Positions 7,924 through 17,174 of a stretch of DNA of 64,000 nucleotides are shown here, in pieces. This DNA is from an uncultured Alphaproteobacteria bacterium (GTDB lineage: Bacteria; Pseudomonadota; Alphaproteobacteria; Rs-D84). The position numbers and the translations under genes were made by a program. Each line of letters begins with the position of its first letter. The stretch's first letter is position 1. The notes under the pieces are model-generated. The model made no database searches, was not told the DNA's origin, and was given only the letters and a program-made list of their open reading frames with translations. The stretch covers positions 1 through 64,000 of the forward strand of contig CALXLL010000001.1 in NCBI GenBank assembly GCA_944389185.1. Direction: 5' to 3'.

Positions 7924-9918
7924 TTGTTTGTGAATAAAAAAATATTTGATCTTGAAAGTGATTATTTGCCTATGGGTGACCAACCACAGGCCATTTCTGA
8001 ATTGGTAGAAGGAATAAAAGAAGGTAAAAGAAATCAGGTCTTGTTGGGCGTAACGGGGTCTGGTAAGACTTTTACGATGGCTAATATAATTGCAGAACTT
8101 GGAAGACCGGCTTTGATTATGGCTCCGAATAAAATATTGGCTGCCCAGTTATATACGGAAATGAAATCTTTTTTTCCGCGAAATCACGTAGAATATTTCG
8201 TATCTTATTATGATTATTATCAACCAGAAGCTTATTTGCCTACGACAGATACATATATAGATAAAGATGCGTCTATAAACGAGCAACTGGATAGAATGCG
8301 CCACAGCGCTACGCGGGCTATGTTGGAAGAAAAAGACGTAATCGTGGTTTCTTCCGTATCGTCAATTTATGGTATGGGGTCACCTGAGCAATATTCTGGT
8401 ATGAAATTGGTATTGCATACAGGGGATAAAATAAGCATAAGTGATGTTCAGCATGCGCTGGTTGATATTCAATACAAAAGAAACGATATGGCGTTTGAAC
8501 GCGGTAATTTCAGAGTCCGTGGTGATGTTTTGGACGTATTCCCTTCGCATTCGCAAGATAGAGCTTGGAAGCTTTCTTTCTGGGGTGATGAAATAGAAGA
8601 TATTTGGGAATTTGATACCTTAACAGGTGCGAAGCTTCAGAAACTTGATAGAATCGCAGTTTATCCGAATACGCACTATGCAACGCCTATGCCGTCTATA
8701 TTGCAAGCAATTAATCAGATAAGGTCTGATTTAAACGATAGATTAGATTACTTTCATAAAAATATGAAGTACCTGGAAGAACAAAGACTTCGTGAAAGGG
8801 TTAACTTTGATATAGAGATGATGGAGTCTACTGGAACTTGTCGCGGTATTGAAAATTATTCAAGGTATTTATCTGGCAGATTACCAGGTCAACCACCACC
8901 AACGTTGTTTGAATATTTACCGAAAAATGCGGTTCTTTTTATAGATGAAAGTCACGTTACTGTGCCTCAGATTTCCGCAATGTCACGCGGTGACAGGGCA
9001 AGAAAGGAAACTTTGTCTCAATACGGTTTCAGATTACCTGCATGCATAGATAATAGACCGCTTACCTTTGAAGAATGGGATAAGCTTCGTCCGCAAACTA
9101 TATTTGTTTCGGCAACGCCGGCAGATTGGGAAATGCAACAAGCGGGCGGCGTTGTCGCAGAACAAGTTATTAGACCTACAGGATTATTAGACCCAGTATG
9201 CGAAGTCAGACCAACAACAAATCAAGTTGATGATTTGCTGGCAGAAGTTAAAAACGTTAAGGGCAGGGTATTGGTTACAACTTTGACCAAAAAAATGGCA
9301 GAACAGTTAACAGATTACTTTGTTGAAAACGGCGTTAAAGCAAGATATTTACATAGCGATATAGAAACACTTGAACGTATAGAATTGTTAAGAGATTTAA
9401 GACTTGGAAAATACGATGTCTTAGTAGGTATTAATTTGCTGCGTGAAGGTCTGGATGTGCCGGAATGTGAATTAGTCGCAATTATGGACGCTGATAAAGA
9501 AGGTTTTTTGCGTTCTACACGTTCTTTGATTCAGACTATTGGAAGAGCCGCCAGAAACGCAAATGGACGAGTGATTTTATATGCTGATTCTATCACAGAT
9601 TCTATGAAAGCTGCTTTGGACGAAACCGCAAGACGACGCGCAAAGCAACAAGCTTATAATCAAGAGCATAATATAACCCCAAAAACAATTACAAAAGCCG
9701 TCTTTGCAGAAGTAACAGACAAAGAAGAAAAAACTGATAAAAAACGTAAATTCGTTTATACTGATTCAGGTGTTGTAGATGCCGAAGAATTAAGAAAGAA
9801 GATAAAAGATTTAACCAAGAAAATGCGTAAAGCTGCAGAAGACCTTGAATTCGAGCAAGCTGCTGATTTGCGTGATGAAATTCACAAACTTGAAGATGAT
9901 TTACTGGTATTGGAGTAA
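7924..9918 (+). CDS. uvrB: Excinuclease ABC subunit B
   Basis: A 664-residue helicase-like subunit of the nucleotide excision repair complex; it verifies DNA damage after loading by UvrA and recruits UvrC. Walker A is GVTGSGKT near residues 42-49. The beta-hairpin region [10 protein letters not shown] is present, as are the helicase motifs FIDESH and SATPADWE and the motif VI-like TIGRAARN. The C-terminal UVR/UvrC-binding motif with [17 protein letters not shown] sits at the end. The start is TTG at 7924 or GTG at 7930; neither has a Shine-Dalgarno sequence. The stop is followed by tsaE after 4 bases, so the two are cotranscribed. No SOS box was seen upstream. Confidence 0.97.
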   Translation: MFVNKKIFDLESDYLPMGDQPQAISELVEGIKEGKRNQVLLGVTGSGKTFTMANIIAELGRPALIMAPNKILAAQLYTEMKSFFPRNHVEYFVSYYDYYQPEAYLPTTDTYIDKDASINEQLDRMRHSATRAMLEEKDVIVVSSVSSIYGMGSPEQYSGMKLVLHTGDKISISDVQHALVDIQYKRNDMAFERGNFRVRGDVLDVFPSHSQDRAWKLSFWGDEIEDIWEFDTLTGAKLQKLDRIAVYPNTHYATPMPSILQAINQIRSDLNDRLDYFHKNMKYLEEQRLRERVNFDIEMMESTGTCRGIENYSRYLSGRLPGQPPPTLFEYLPKNAVLFIDESHVTVPQISAMSRGDRARKETLSQYGFRLPACIDNRPLTFEEWDKLRPQTIFVSATPADWEMQQAGGVVAEQVIRPTGLLDPVCEVRPTTNQVDDLLAEVKNVKGRVLVTTLTKKMAEQLTDYFVENGVKARYLHSDIETLERIELLRDLRLGKYDVLVGINLLREGLDVPECELVAIMDADKEGFLRSTRSLIQTIGRAARNANGRVILYADSITDSMKAALDETARRRAKQQAYNQEHNITPKTITKAVFAEVTDKEEKTDKKRKFVYTDSGVVDAEELRKKIKDLTKKMRKAAEDLEFEQAADLRDEIHKLEDDLLVLE

Positions 9919-9922
9919 TAAT

Positions 9923-10333
9923 ATGAAAGAAATTATACTTGATAACGTTGAAGCCACGCGGAACTGGGCAAAAGATTTTGCAAAAAACTTAAAAGCACCG
10001 ATTACGGTCGCTTTGCATGGCGATTTGGGTATGGGAAAATCAGAAATTGCAAGAACTATTATTCAAACGCTTAGCGGTGATGATACTGTCGTGCCAAGCC
10101 CTACATTTACTTTAGTCCAAACTTATGAAAATAAAGACGGTAAAATATCTCACTTTGATTTGTATAGAATTAACGATAAGTCTGAACTGATAGAAATAGG
10201 CTTGCCTTATGCCGTTGATAACGATATCACTTTGATAGAATGGCCTGATATTGCTGATGATATATTACCAGAAAATACAATTAATATTTTTTTGGAATCT
10301 TATAAAGACGGCAGAAAACTTACTGTTAAGTAA
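9923..10333 (+). CDS. tsaE: tRNA t6A biosynthesis ATPase TsaE
   Basis: A 136-residue P-loop ATPase of the TsaBDE complex, which makes N6-threonylcarbamoyladenosine at position 37 of ANN-decoding tRNAs. Walker A is GDLGMGKS. The conserved PSPTF and LYRI elements and the terminal EWP motif are present. Length is typical. I chose the ATG at 9923 because the upstream extension in the same frame overlaps uvrB and looks non-coding. A GGAG site lies just inside the uvrB end. It is translationally coupled to uvrB, and transcription would end at the terminator at 10496-10530. Confidence 0.93.
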   Translation: MKEIILDNVEATRNWAKDFAKNLKAPITVALHGDLGMGKSEIARTIIQTLSGDDTVVPSPTFTLVQTYENKDGKISHFDLYRINDKSELIEIGLPYAVDNDITLIEWPDIADDILPENTINIFLESYKDGRKLTVK

Positions 10334-10495
10334 TCCTAGGAATAGGTGCTTGTTGAATATATTGGCTTATTGGCGTTATATGTTTGGTATAGCAAACAAC
10401 CGCCTAGATATAGTAGCAGGCTTTGATAGGCTCTAATAAAACCCACATCCTTATGGAATCGCTGACGCGGTTACATAAAAAAAATGTTTGCTTGA
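10334..10495 (+). other. Noncoding 3' region with hairpins, possible structured RNA
   Basis: No convincing ORF. Visible structure: CCTA/TAGG (10335-10346), and a longer hairpin with GGCG (10372-10375) and TGTTTG (10381-10386) pairing with CAAACA (10393-10398) and CGCC (10401-10404). Positions 10440-10460 match 21-41 of the window with 3 mismatches. It ends at an intrinsic terminator, so it could be a long 3' UTR of uvrB-tsaE or an independent small RNA. I do not recognise a known RNA family. Confidence 0.3.
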
Positions 10496-10530
10496 ATCCC
10501 GCAATCGCGGGATTTCTTATTGCTTTTTTA
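10496..10530 (+). terminator. Intrinsic terminator after tsaE region
   Basis: ATCCCGC (10496-10502), loop AATC and GCGGGAT (10507-10513) are followed by a T-rich tail reaching TTTTTT. It overlaps the 3' end of the convergent ftsA-rpe gene. Confidence 0.8.
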
Positions 10531-12289
10531 ATAGACTTTGAACCGCTAATGGAAAATCAGAACTGTTTGCAAGATAAGAACCACTTACCAATAAATCGGC
10601 ACCGGCTGACCAGCACTGTTGTGCCGTTTCTGCGTTTATTCCACCATCTACGGATATTAAAAACTTTAAACCATATTTCTTGCGCGTCCCAGCAAGAACG
10701 GATATTTTATGAACACATTCTTCTTTGAACTTCTGACCCGCTGCACCAGGTGATACCGTCATAACCATTACTTCGTCTATTTCTCGTAATACAGATGATA
10801 CTATGGATACGGGGCTTTCAGGGTTTATCGCAATCCCCACACGTCTACCAGATGCTTTGATTTGTTTTATTGCAGCCTTTACACCAGATGTGTTTGTAGA
10901 TAAAATCACAGTGTCTGCACCAGCGTTAATTGCATCTTGTGCCCAAACCAATGGGCTTTCTGTCATTAAGTGAACGTGAAGATGATTCTTGGTATGAGAG
11001 CGTATATATTTTATTTCTTCTATGCTACCTACCATCTTATCAACGTAAAAACCGTCCATTATATCTATATGAATAATTGATATACCACCAGATTTAAAAA
11101 GAGAGTATGTTTCGTTCTTTTTCATATCAAAACACATACTGCTGGGCAATATAGGTATGAAGACTTTTTTCTTCTTTTTTCTCTTTTTAAATAAAGATGT
11201 TATTTTTGATGTCAGCCCTGTCGCTTTTTCTTGCCTATTTAAATAGGCTTGTCTGTGTTTAGATTCTTGCCCCCAGATATATTCCGATAAAGATTTTATG
11301 CTGGCATCATAGTGCATATTATATACGGGTAAACCTAATGCGTTTTCAAAAGTTTCTTTTATACCTTCTATTTCGGCACCCCCACCAGTTAATACTATCC
11401 CGGTTGGTCTTATCTTTAAAACCGTCGATGCGGATATTTTTTTAGTTTTTTCTATGATATCTAAAATACAAGGTAATACTATTTCATTTATATCTGCCCT
11501 GGAAAAGTCATAATTTGTGCTGGCTGGTGTGAATCTGTCCATTTCTTTCGGAATAAGACAAGATACTTGCTTTTTAATTTCTTCCGCTTCGTCAAATGTT
11601 ATATTTAGTTTTTCGCTTATTAAATCAGTAATGTCGTTACCACCATATCTAATTTTTTCGTATAACATAGGACCACGATCTGTCCAGATTGATATCGTAG
11701 TGAATTCGGCACCTAAATCTATAAGTATTAAAGACTGCTTCTTTTGTTTAAATACTTTATATTGTAGATATTCCGGACTATAAAAAGCTTTTGGTTGAAT
11801 ATGGGCACTGCGTAAAAAACTATATATTTCTTTTAGTCTTTCGTTTTCATAAAAAATTATTCCGAAAACGGTTTTGAGACTTTTGTCTGTATACCCAATT
11901 GGTGTTTTTACATCTTTTGCACCGGCAAGACTGTATTGTAGCGGTATGATTTGCATAGCATAAAAACCTTGCGGTGCAGATATTTCACTTATCTGTTTTT
12001 TTATGTCTTGTTCAGTTATTTTATGCTCGCTTCCCCAGTCTTTAAAAGACGGAATCATATCAAAAGAACTTTCGCCAAAGTTTCCGGTTATATAAGCCGA
12101 ATCAAAGTGTAAACCTAATTGTTTTTCTAATTCGTCAATTACAGATTTTAAAGCAAATATCGTATCAAAACTGTTTACTGTGTATATGGCAGATTTATCT
12201 ATGTGCGCGTTTTTTATTCTGTGTGCTATACCACGAACACCGCTTGTGCCTATATCTAAACAAAGAAAAGAAGAATCAAATAAGTTCAT
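10517..12289 (-). CDS. FtsA cell-division protein fused to ribulose-phosphate 3-epimerase
   Basis: One uninterrupted 590-codon frame with two complete domains. Residues 1-345 are FtsA, the actin-like ATPase that tethers FtsZ to the membrane: phosphate-1 motif LDIGTSGVRG (11-20), phosphate-2 LIDLGAEFTT (189-198) and adenosine motif VLTGGGAEIEG (299-309). Residues 355-376 form a short amphipathic helix and a polybasic run, as expected for the FtsA membrane-targeting tail. Residues 376-590 are a full-length epimerase of the pentose phosphate pathway: IHIDIMDG (406-413), VHLM (439-442), TVSPGAAGQKF (511-521), VDGG (547-550) and the phosphate-binding VSGS (568-571). All expected metal ligands and acid/base residues (H407, D409, H440, D548) are present. 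It lies 2 bases after ftsQ; ftsZ is not in the window. Confidence 0.93.
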   Translation of the reverse strand: MNLFDSSFLCLDIGTSGVRGIAHRIKNAHIDKSAIYTVNSFDTIFALKSVIDELEKQLGLHFDSAYITGNFGESSFDMIPSFKDWGSEHKITEQDIKKQISEISAPQGFYAMQIIPLQYSLAGAKDVKTPIGYTDKSLKTVFGIIFYENERLKEIYSFLRSAHIQPKAFYSPEYLQYKVFKQKKQSLILIDLGAEFTTISIWTDRGPMLYEKIRYGGNDITDLISEKLNITFDEAEEIKKQVSCLIPKEMDRFTPASTNYDFSRADINEIVLPCILDIIEKTKKISASTVLKIRPTGIVLTGGGAEIEGIKETFENALGLPVYNMHYDASIKSLSEYIWGQESKHRQAYLNRQEKATGLTSKITSLFKKRKKKKKVFIPILPSSMCFDMKKNETYSLFKSGGISIIHIDIMDGFYVDKMVGSIEEIKYIRSHTKNHLHVHLMTESPLVWAQDAINAGADTVILSTNTSGVKAAIKQIKASGRRVGIAINPESPVSIVSSVLREIDEVMVMTVSPGAAGQKFKEECVHKISVLAGTRKKYGLKFLISVDGGINAETAQQCWSAGADLLVSGSYLANSSDFPLAVQSLLKKQ

Positions 12290-12291
12290 CT

Positions 12292-12972
12292 TTATTTTAC
12301 TAAAATCCTGGAATCATCACGCATGTCTATGATTTCCAAATCTTTTGATAAAATGTTGTAATTTTTATCCATAATTATTAAGTTACCAATAGCAGAATAA
12401 GGGTCTTTTTCTGGTAATAATACAGTTATCCCGTTCTTTGTATGAATGTTCCAACGTCTGTTTTCTATCCATTCAAGATAATCTATGTCACCTATCATGT
12501 TATGAGCGACTTTTGTAATCTGGCTGATGTCTTTTGGAACGGCACCAATGAAAACAATATCGGCTTCGCTTCTTTGTGTGACAGGTTTGTTAACAATAGT
12601 CCCTTCAACAGATAATGGAAAATACTGTTGCCCGTCTGTCCATAAAGCAACCGCACGATATAATTTTACCTTGATTGCAAGATTCCCATCTGGTTTTCTG
12701 CGCACTGCAGATGCTTTTACACCAGGAACTTCATTTACTTTTTCGTTCAGTTCATTTAAATTAATAGAATAAGAATCTACCCCAGGTGGTAATGCCACTG
12801 CAGACGCAATTGCAGATAAGTCTTTGTTCGGTATATCCGCGGTAATATAAATGTTTCTTATAATAGACGTTTTACTGGTTCCAAGACCTGTCATAATTAT
12901 TCTGGTCGCAAAATATATTGCTAGTAATATAGCAACAATAAAATATAACCAAAACCATAATCTTTTTCTCAT
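12292..12972 (-). CDS. ftsQ: Cell division protein FtsQ
   Basis: A 226-residue bitopic inner-membrane protein of the divisome that connects FtsB/FtsL to later proteins. The membrane helix is at about 5-27 (FWLYFIVAILLAIYFATRI). A POTRA domain follows (INLNELNEKVNEVPGVKASAVRRKPDGNL at about 70-100), then the beta domain with LWTDGQQYFPLSVEG. It is slightly short for alphaproteobacterial FtsQ. A perfect TATAAT lies on the minus strand at 12986-12981, only 8 bases from the ATG, so the mRNA may be leaderless. It is cotranscribed with ftsA-rpe. Confidence 0.9.
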   Translation of the reverse strand: MRKRLWFWLYFIVAILLAIYFATRIIMTGLGTSKTSIIRNIYITADIPNKDLSAIASAVALPPGVDSYSINLNELNEKVNEVPGVKASAVRRKPDGNLAIKVKLYRAVALWTDGQQYFPLSVEGTIVNKPVTQRSEADIVFIGAVPKDISQITKVAHNMIGDIDYLEWIENRRWNIHTKNGITVLLPEKDPYSAIGNLIIMDKNYNILSKDLEIIDMRDDSRILVK

Positions 12973-13023
12973 TACCTATAATTATAACATAAAAAAATGT
13001 AATTAAAAGTTTTTGCGAATGAA

Positions 13024-13404
13024 TTAACTTGCGCGTAATAAATAACCGCGTCTAAACATACACTTACGATAAGAACCTACTGATTTAGATGTAGCGTTTC
13101 TTGGAACGGAAAGTAAAGACCTTTGACCCACATCTTTGTATTCGTTTGATTGAAATGTGACCCATAAACCATCCCAATCTGGCATAAGACCACTTTGATT
13201 AGGTGATATTAATTGCGCTATCCTTGAACGAGGCATATAAGAAGGCTTGTCTATGCCAAGGCAAGCTTTGTGGTCACGAACGAATTGTTCCATAGTGACA
13301 GACTCGTTTTCCCAATTAAGAATTGTTGCGTCGTCTATATTACCACGGTTCGGGGTAGAACAAGCGGCTAGTATTAAAAAGATTCCTAGATATTTCATTC
13401 TCAT
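13024..13404 (-). CDS. Hypothetical lipoprotein
   Basis: A 126-residue protein with a lipoprotein signal peptide (MKYLGIFLILAACS); the lipobox LAAC predicts lipidation at Cys15 or so. The rest is soluble, with several aromatic and basic residues and a C-terminal CMFRRGY motif. I do not recognise the family. TATAAT on the minus strand (13417-13412) is 7 bases from the ATG at 13404, so the transcript is probably leaderless from this start. It stands alone upstream of ftsQ on the same strand. Confidence 0.75.
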   Translation of the reverse strand: MRMKYLGIFLILAACSTPNRGNIDDATILNWENESVTMEQFVRDHKACLGIDKPSYMPRSRIAQLISPNQSGLMPDWDGLWVTFQSNEYKDVGQRSLLSVPRNATSKSVGSYRKCMFRRGYLLRAS

Positions 13405-13479
13405 ACTTTTTATTATAATTTAATTGCCTTTACCTGGCAATAGTTTTTATAATATGTAAAAATAGGGTAGGAAAGAGAT

Positions 13480-13809
13480 ATGGCGTTAACAGTTCAAAAC
13501 TTTATTAAATTGGCAAACTTTTACAACCAGTTAGCTATGACTATGTCTGCTATCTGCGTCCAAAAGGGTGGAATCGCAATGGAAAATTACGTAGGTCGAT
13601 TCTTTGCTGCTGATGTTATCCAATTCGTTGCAGAATATGGTAATAGATTGAAAAAAGATAAAAGTCAACCTTTGACACCGGAAATAATCGCTGTTATAAA
13701 TAAGTTTGAAAAGCAATATGGTTTGGTAAAATCTTTATGTACTCCAAGTCAGAAACCTATACATGAAATGACCTTGGAAGAATTTGAAAAAGTAATGAAT
13801 ATCGTATAA
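13480..13809 (+). CDS. Hypothetical small helical protein
   Basis: A 109-residue, largely helical protein without signal peptide or membrane segment; I do not recognise it. Visible features are an N-terminal amphipathic helix, a central Met/Cys-containing stretch and an acidic C-terminus (HEMTLEEFEKVMN). The ATG follows a GGAAAGAG site at good distance. It is 15 bases upstream of the secretin-like lipoprotein gene and probably in its operon. Confidence 0.65.
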   Translation: MALTVQNFIKLANFYNQLAMTMSAICVQKGGIAMENYVGRFFAADVIQFVAEYGNRLKKDKSQPLTPEIIAVINKFEKQYGLVKSLCTPSQKPIHEMTLEEFEKVMNIV

Positions 13810-13824
13810 AGTAAGGTGCGCAAT

Positions 13825-15159
13825 ATGAGTATATTAAAAATTATAAAAACTTTAAGCTTTGTAGCGTTGACGTTTTTAAGTGCTTGCACGCAAACAAATC
13901 AAAATCAGCAGCCTTTATATGATAATATTACTGTCGTTGATAATTTGGTTATAGATGAAAACTCGGTGCCGATTTTTCCTAAGAAAGCAGCTTTAACAAC
14001 AGATACAGCACAACGCTTTTCCATAGAATTACCGAAAAGATGCACTGTTGACTGGAATAATCAAAGTATTGTATCTGTGGTCCCGGAAGAAAAAATAGAA
14101 ATAATTCGTCTTGCAGTTGGTGATAATTTACCAGATTTACAAGTTACAGATTATGAATTTAAAAACCTGAAAGTAAAACAAGCTTTGGATAAACTTTTGG
14201 AAGGGACAGATATTACAGTCATAGAAGACGAAGATTTGTATGAAAAAATATCGGGTTCTATATCTTCGGGAAGCTTGTCAGATGCAGTAGAACTTATGTC
14301 TAAAATGGGACGCGTTTATTATTCTTATGATGAAGACGCCGGTGAAATTCACTTAAAGCACAGGGCAAAATGGTTGATTAAAATGCCAAAGAACGAAGCG
14401 ATTATAATGGCTTTGTTGGACGCTATGCATGGGGCAGACGTTCGTAATTTACTTGTTGATTGGCAAGAAAAAACTTTGGTCTTTGAAGGGAATTATCAAA
14501 CAGAACGTGAAGTCGCAAGAATAATTGCTGATATAGCTTCTAAAAAATATATGATTGCTTGGGATATGGATGTATATCGTGTTTACCCAAGAACGGATAA
14601 TCCTATTATATGGATGAATCTTTTGCCTGCTTTCGGTGAAAATAATATAAGAATGTCTATACCTGGCGTAGTCGGTAGAGCTTTGGTTGTTAGTCCGGAA
14701 ATAAATACTAAGACTTTGCAAGAGTTTTTGGCTCAGCAAGCAAATGTCGTGCTGATATCTCAGGGCAGATTCAGTATACCGAACGGTTGGCAGTCAAGGT
14801 TTGATATCGGACAATGCAGTAAAGAAGATAGACTGGAAACCGACTTAATCGTGGGGGCTACTGCTACTTATGGGGATTATGCGGGAACAAAAAAGATAGA
14901 TGCTAAAATCGTTCTTAGAACAAGTAACGGTGAATTGTCGTCGTTCACAATACCTTCTAATGTCGGTGATAATTATGTAATTATAGGTATACCAACGCAT
15001 TCTTTTGTGACAACACCAGAAACTTTGATAAGTCCTTTCGCAGAACTTGTCGTATTTATGTCGCCAAGAATTATATCAATAGTAGATCCTTCTGTAATGT
15101 CGGATAATGAAACTGTTCCATTGGCAGGTGATGCTTTGCGCGCTTTCTTAACAGAGTAA
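13825..15159 (+). CDS. Secretin-like outer-membrane lipoprotein
   Basis: A 444-residue protein if started at the ATG at 13825, which has an AAGG site 8 bases upstream; a GTG at 13816 is a poorer choice. The lipoprotein signal ends in LSAC (about 18-21). An N-terminal small domain (LKVKQALDKLLEGTDITVIEDEDLY) resembles the secretin/TonB short N domain. The C-terminal part with GDNYVIIGIPTHSF and ELVVFMSPRII matches the end of secretins (PilQ/GspD/MshL type). Secretins form outer-membrane channels for pili or secretion. No pilus ATPase or pilin is in the window, so the system it serves is unknown. It heads a run of co-directional genes to lolD. Confidence 0.65.
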   Translation: MSILKIIKTLSFVALTFLSACTQTNQNQQPLYDNITVVDNLVIDENSVPIFPKKAALTTDTAQRFSIELPKRCTVDWNNQSIVSVVPEEKIEIIRLAVGDNLPDLQVTDYEFKNLKVKQALDKLLEGTDITVIEDEDLYEKISGSISSGSLSDAVELMSKMGRVYYSYDEDAGEIHLKHRAKWLIKMPKNEAIIMALLDAMHGADVRNLLVDWQEKTLVFEGNYQTEREVARIIADIASKKYMIAWDMDVYRVYPRTDNPIIWMNLLPAFGENNIRMSIPGVVGRALVVSPEINTKTLQEFLAQQANVVLISQGRFSIPNGWQSRFDIGQCSKEDRLETDLIVGATATYGDYAGTKKIDAKIVLRTSNGELSSFTIPSNVGDNYVIIGIPTHSFVTTPETLISPFAELVVFMSPRIISIVDPSVMSDNETVPLAGDALRAFLTE

Positions 15160-15169
15160 AGGTTTATAA

Positions 15170-16423
15170 ATGTTTTCAAAACTTGAAAGAAAAATTGCTT
15201 TTAGATATTTAGCCGCAAAAAAAAGAGGCTTTGGTTCCGTCGTTTCTTGGGCGTCTTTGATCGGTATCGCATTGGGGGTGGCTACTTTAATAGTTGTTAT
15301 GTCTGTTATGGGCGGTTTCCACGATACTTTATTATCGCGCATAATAGGTATGAATGGGCATATAGTCGTTTATCATCAAGATGGTGCAATATCAGATTAT
15401 GATTTTTTAATTGATAAAATGAAGCAAAATAAAATCGTTCAAAAATATGCAATCGGGATAGTTCCTATTGCGGAAGGTCAAGTAATGGCTACGGCAAAAG
15501 GAAATAATACCGGGGCAATGGTGCGCGGAATTAAAATGGAAGACTTAATTGCAAAAACAGAAACCGGTACCAAGATTTATGGAAAGCCTTTAAGTGCTAT
15601 TTCTGATGGTGAATTAGTTGCTGGGGCTCAACTTACGCGTGCTTTGAACGTCACGATGGGAGAAAATATCTCGTTGGTTTCGGCAAGCGGTGCAACTCCA
15701 ACACCTTTTGGTTCTATGCCACGAATTATGGCTTATCCTGTTATGGCTTCTTTCTTTATGGGAATGTATGAATATGATTCTGGGTATATTTTTATGCCAT
15801 TGGAAACGGCTCAGAAATACTTAAATATAGGTGATGCAGTTACTCACATAGATTTATTTTTGAAAGACCCGGAAAATACAGAAGATGTATTGAATGCTTT
15901 AAATAACCTTTTACCAGATGGTTTCGTGGTTCGAGATTGGCGCGATTTAAACCGAGGTTTCGTCGGAGCGTTGCAAGTAGAATCAAATGTTATGTTTTTG
16001 ATTCTAATGCTGATAGTCATAGTCGCTGCTTTTAATATAATTTCTTCTTTGGTTATGCTGGTTAAAGATAAATCAAAAGATATAGCCGTTCTTAGAACTT
16101 TCGGCGTATCAAGAAAGTCTATGATGAAAATATTTATTTTATCAGGAACCAGTATAGGCGTAATAGGGGCGTTTTTTGGAACTGTTATAGGAGTTTTAGT
16201 TGCTATTTATATAGAACCTATTCGGCAGTTCTTTCAGTGGGCAACTGGACGAGATTTATTCCCAGCAGATTTGTATTATCTTTCAGAGCTACCTTCAAAG
16301 CTTGAAATAACTAGCGTAATAGGTATCGCCGTTATAGCAATAATTCTGGCTTTCTTAGCAACTTTATATCCTGCGTGGAAAGCCGCAAATACAGATCCCG
16401 TAGAAGTATTAAGAAACGAATAA
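15170..16423 (+). CDS. lolC: Lipoprotein-releasing ABC transporter permease LolC/LolE
   Basis: A 417-residue inner-membrane permease of the LolCDE complex, which extracts lipoproteins from the inner membrane for transfer to LolA. The N-terminal cytoplasmic start (ERKIAFRYLAAKKR), TM1 at about 25-47, a large periplasmic domain and three C-terminal TM segments (about 272-300, 320-345, 375-400) match the family. As in many alphaproteobacteria a single permease gene (LolF-like, probably a homodimer) is present beside lolD; C versus E cannot be told. It is 10 bases after the secretin-like gene and 15 before lolD. Confidence 0.92.
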   Translation: MFSKLERKIAFRYLAAKKRGFGSVVSWASLIGIALGVATLIVVMSVMGGFHDTLLSRIIGMNGHIVVYHQDGAISDYDFLIDKMKQNKIVQKYAIGIVPIAEGQVMATAKGNNTGAMVRGIKMEDLIAKTETGTKIYGKPLSAISDGELVAGAQLTRALNVTMGENISLVSASGATPTPFGSMPRIMAYPVMASFFMGMYEYDSGYIFMPLETAQKYLNIGDAVTHIDLFLKDPENTEDVLNALNNLLPDGFVVRDWRDLNRGFVGALQVESNVMFLILMLIVIVAAFNIISSLVMLVKDKSKDIAVLRTFGVSRKSMMKIFILSGTSIGVIGAFFGTVIGVLVAIYIEPIRQFFQWATGRDLFPADLYYLSELPSKLEITSVIGIAVIAIILAFLATLYPAWKAANTDPVEVLRNE

Positions 16424-16438
16424 AGGAAAAATTATACA

Positions 16439-17158
16439 ATGGCAAATATATTAAAATCTTTATCAAAGATTTCCAGCGATAATATAGTATTATCCGTTCG
16501 TGACTTAAAAAAGACCTTTATGGAAGGTGGGCAACCGTTACACATTTTACGTGGGGGCGGTTTTGATTTGCATCGCGGTGAAATCGTTGCTTTGGTTGGT
16601 CCGTCCGGTTGTGGTAAATCTACTTTTTTGCAGTGCGTAGGTCTTTTGGATAAACCAACTTCCGGCAGTATCCTTTTAAACGGTATACCCGTTCAAAAAA
16701 TGGACGAAGAAACAAGAACAAAGATGAGAAGAAATAAAATCGGATTTGTTTATCAAAGACATAATTTATTATCAGATTTTACAGCTTTGGAAAACGTTGC
16801 TTTGCCAATTATGTCAACAGGGGTTTCGGAAGCGCTTGCAAATGCAAGGGCTTTACAATTGCTGCGTGCGACCAGCGTTTCGCATAGAGTTTCTCATTAT
16901 CCAGGTGAAATGTCTGGCGGAGAACAGCAAAGAACTGCCGTAGCCAGAGCTTTGGCAAATAAACCAGATATTTTATTTGCTGACGAACCTACAGGAAGCT
17001 TGGATCCGGAACACGCTGTAAGCGTTTTTGAAATGCTGTTAGATTTAGTAAAGAAAAATAAAATGGCTATGCTGTTCGTAACGCATGATATGAATCTTGC
17101 TTCGCGTGCAGATAGACGAATCACTATTAAAAATGGTATAATAGAAGAAATTAAATAA
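16439..17158 (+). CDS. lolD: Lipoprotein-releasing ABC transporter ATPase LolD
   Basis: A 239-residue ATPase driving LolC/E. Walker A GPSGCGKST is near residues 54-62, signature MSGGEQQR near 158-165, Walker B ILFADEP near 178-184, and the switch His in FVTHDM. Length is typical. It lies 15 bases after the permease gene in the same operon. Confidence 0.95.
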   Translation: MANILKSLSKISSDNIVLSVRDLKKTFMEGGQPLHILRGGGFDLHRGEIVALVGPSGCGKSTFLQCVGLLDKPTSGSILLNGIPVQKMDEETRTKMRRNKIGFVYQRHNLLSDFTALENVALPIMSTGVSEALANARALQLLRATSVSHRVSHYPGEMSGGEQQRTAVARALANKPDILFADEPTGSLDPEHAVSVFEMLLDLVKKNKMAMLFVTHDMNLASRADRRITIKNGIIEEIK

Positions 17159-17174
17159 AAAAGGGGGGAGAGTA

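Noticed and set aside
10423-10728. Plus-strand ORF of 101 codons overlapping ftsA-rpe
   Set aside because: It lies antisense to a strongly coding gene and crosses the terminator hairpin.
14449-14739. Minus-strand ORF of 96 codons inside the secretin-like gene
   Set aside because: Antisense shadow of a coding region with no ribosome-binding site.
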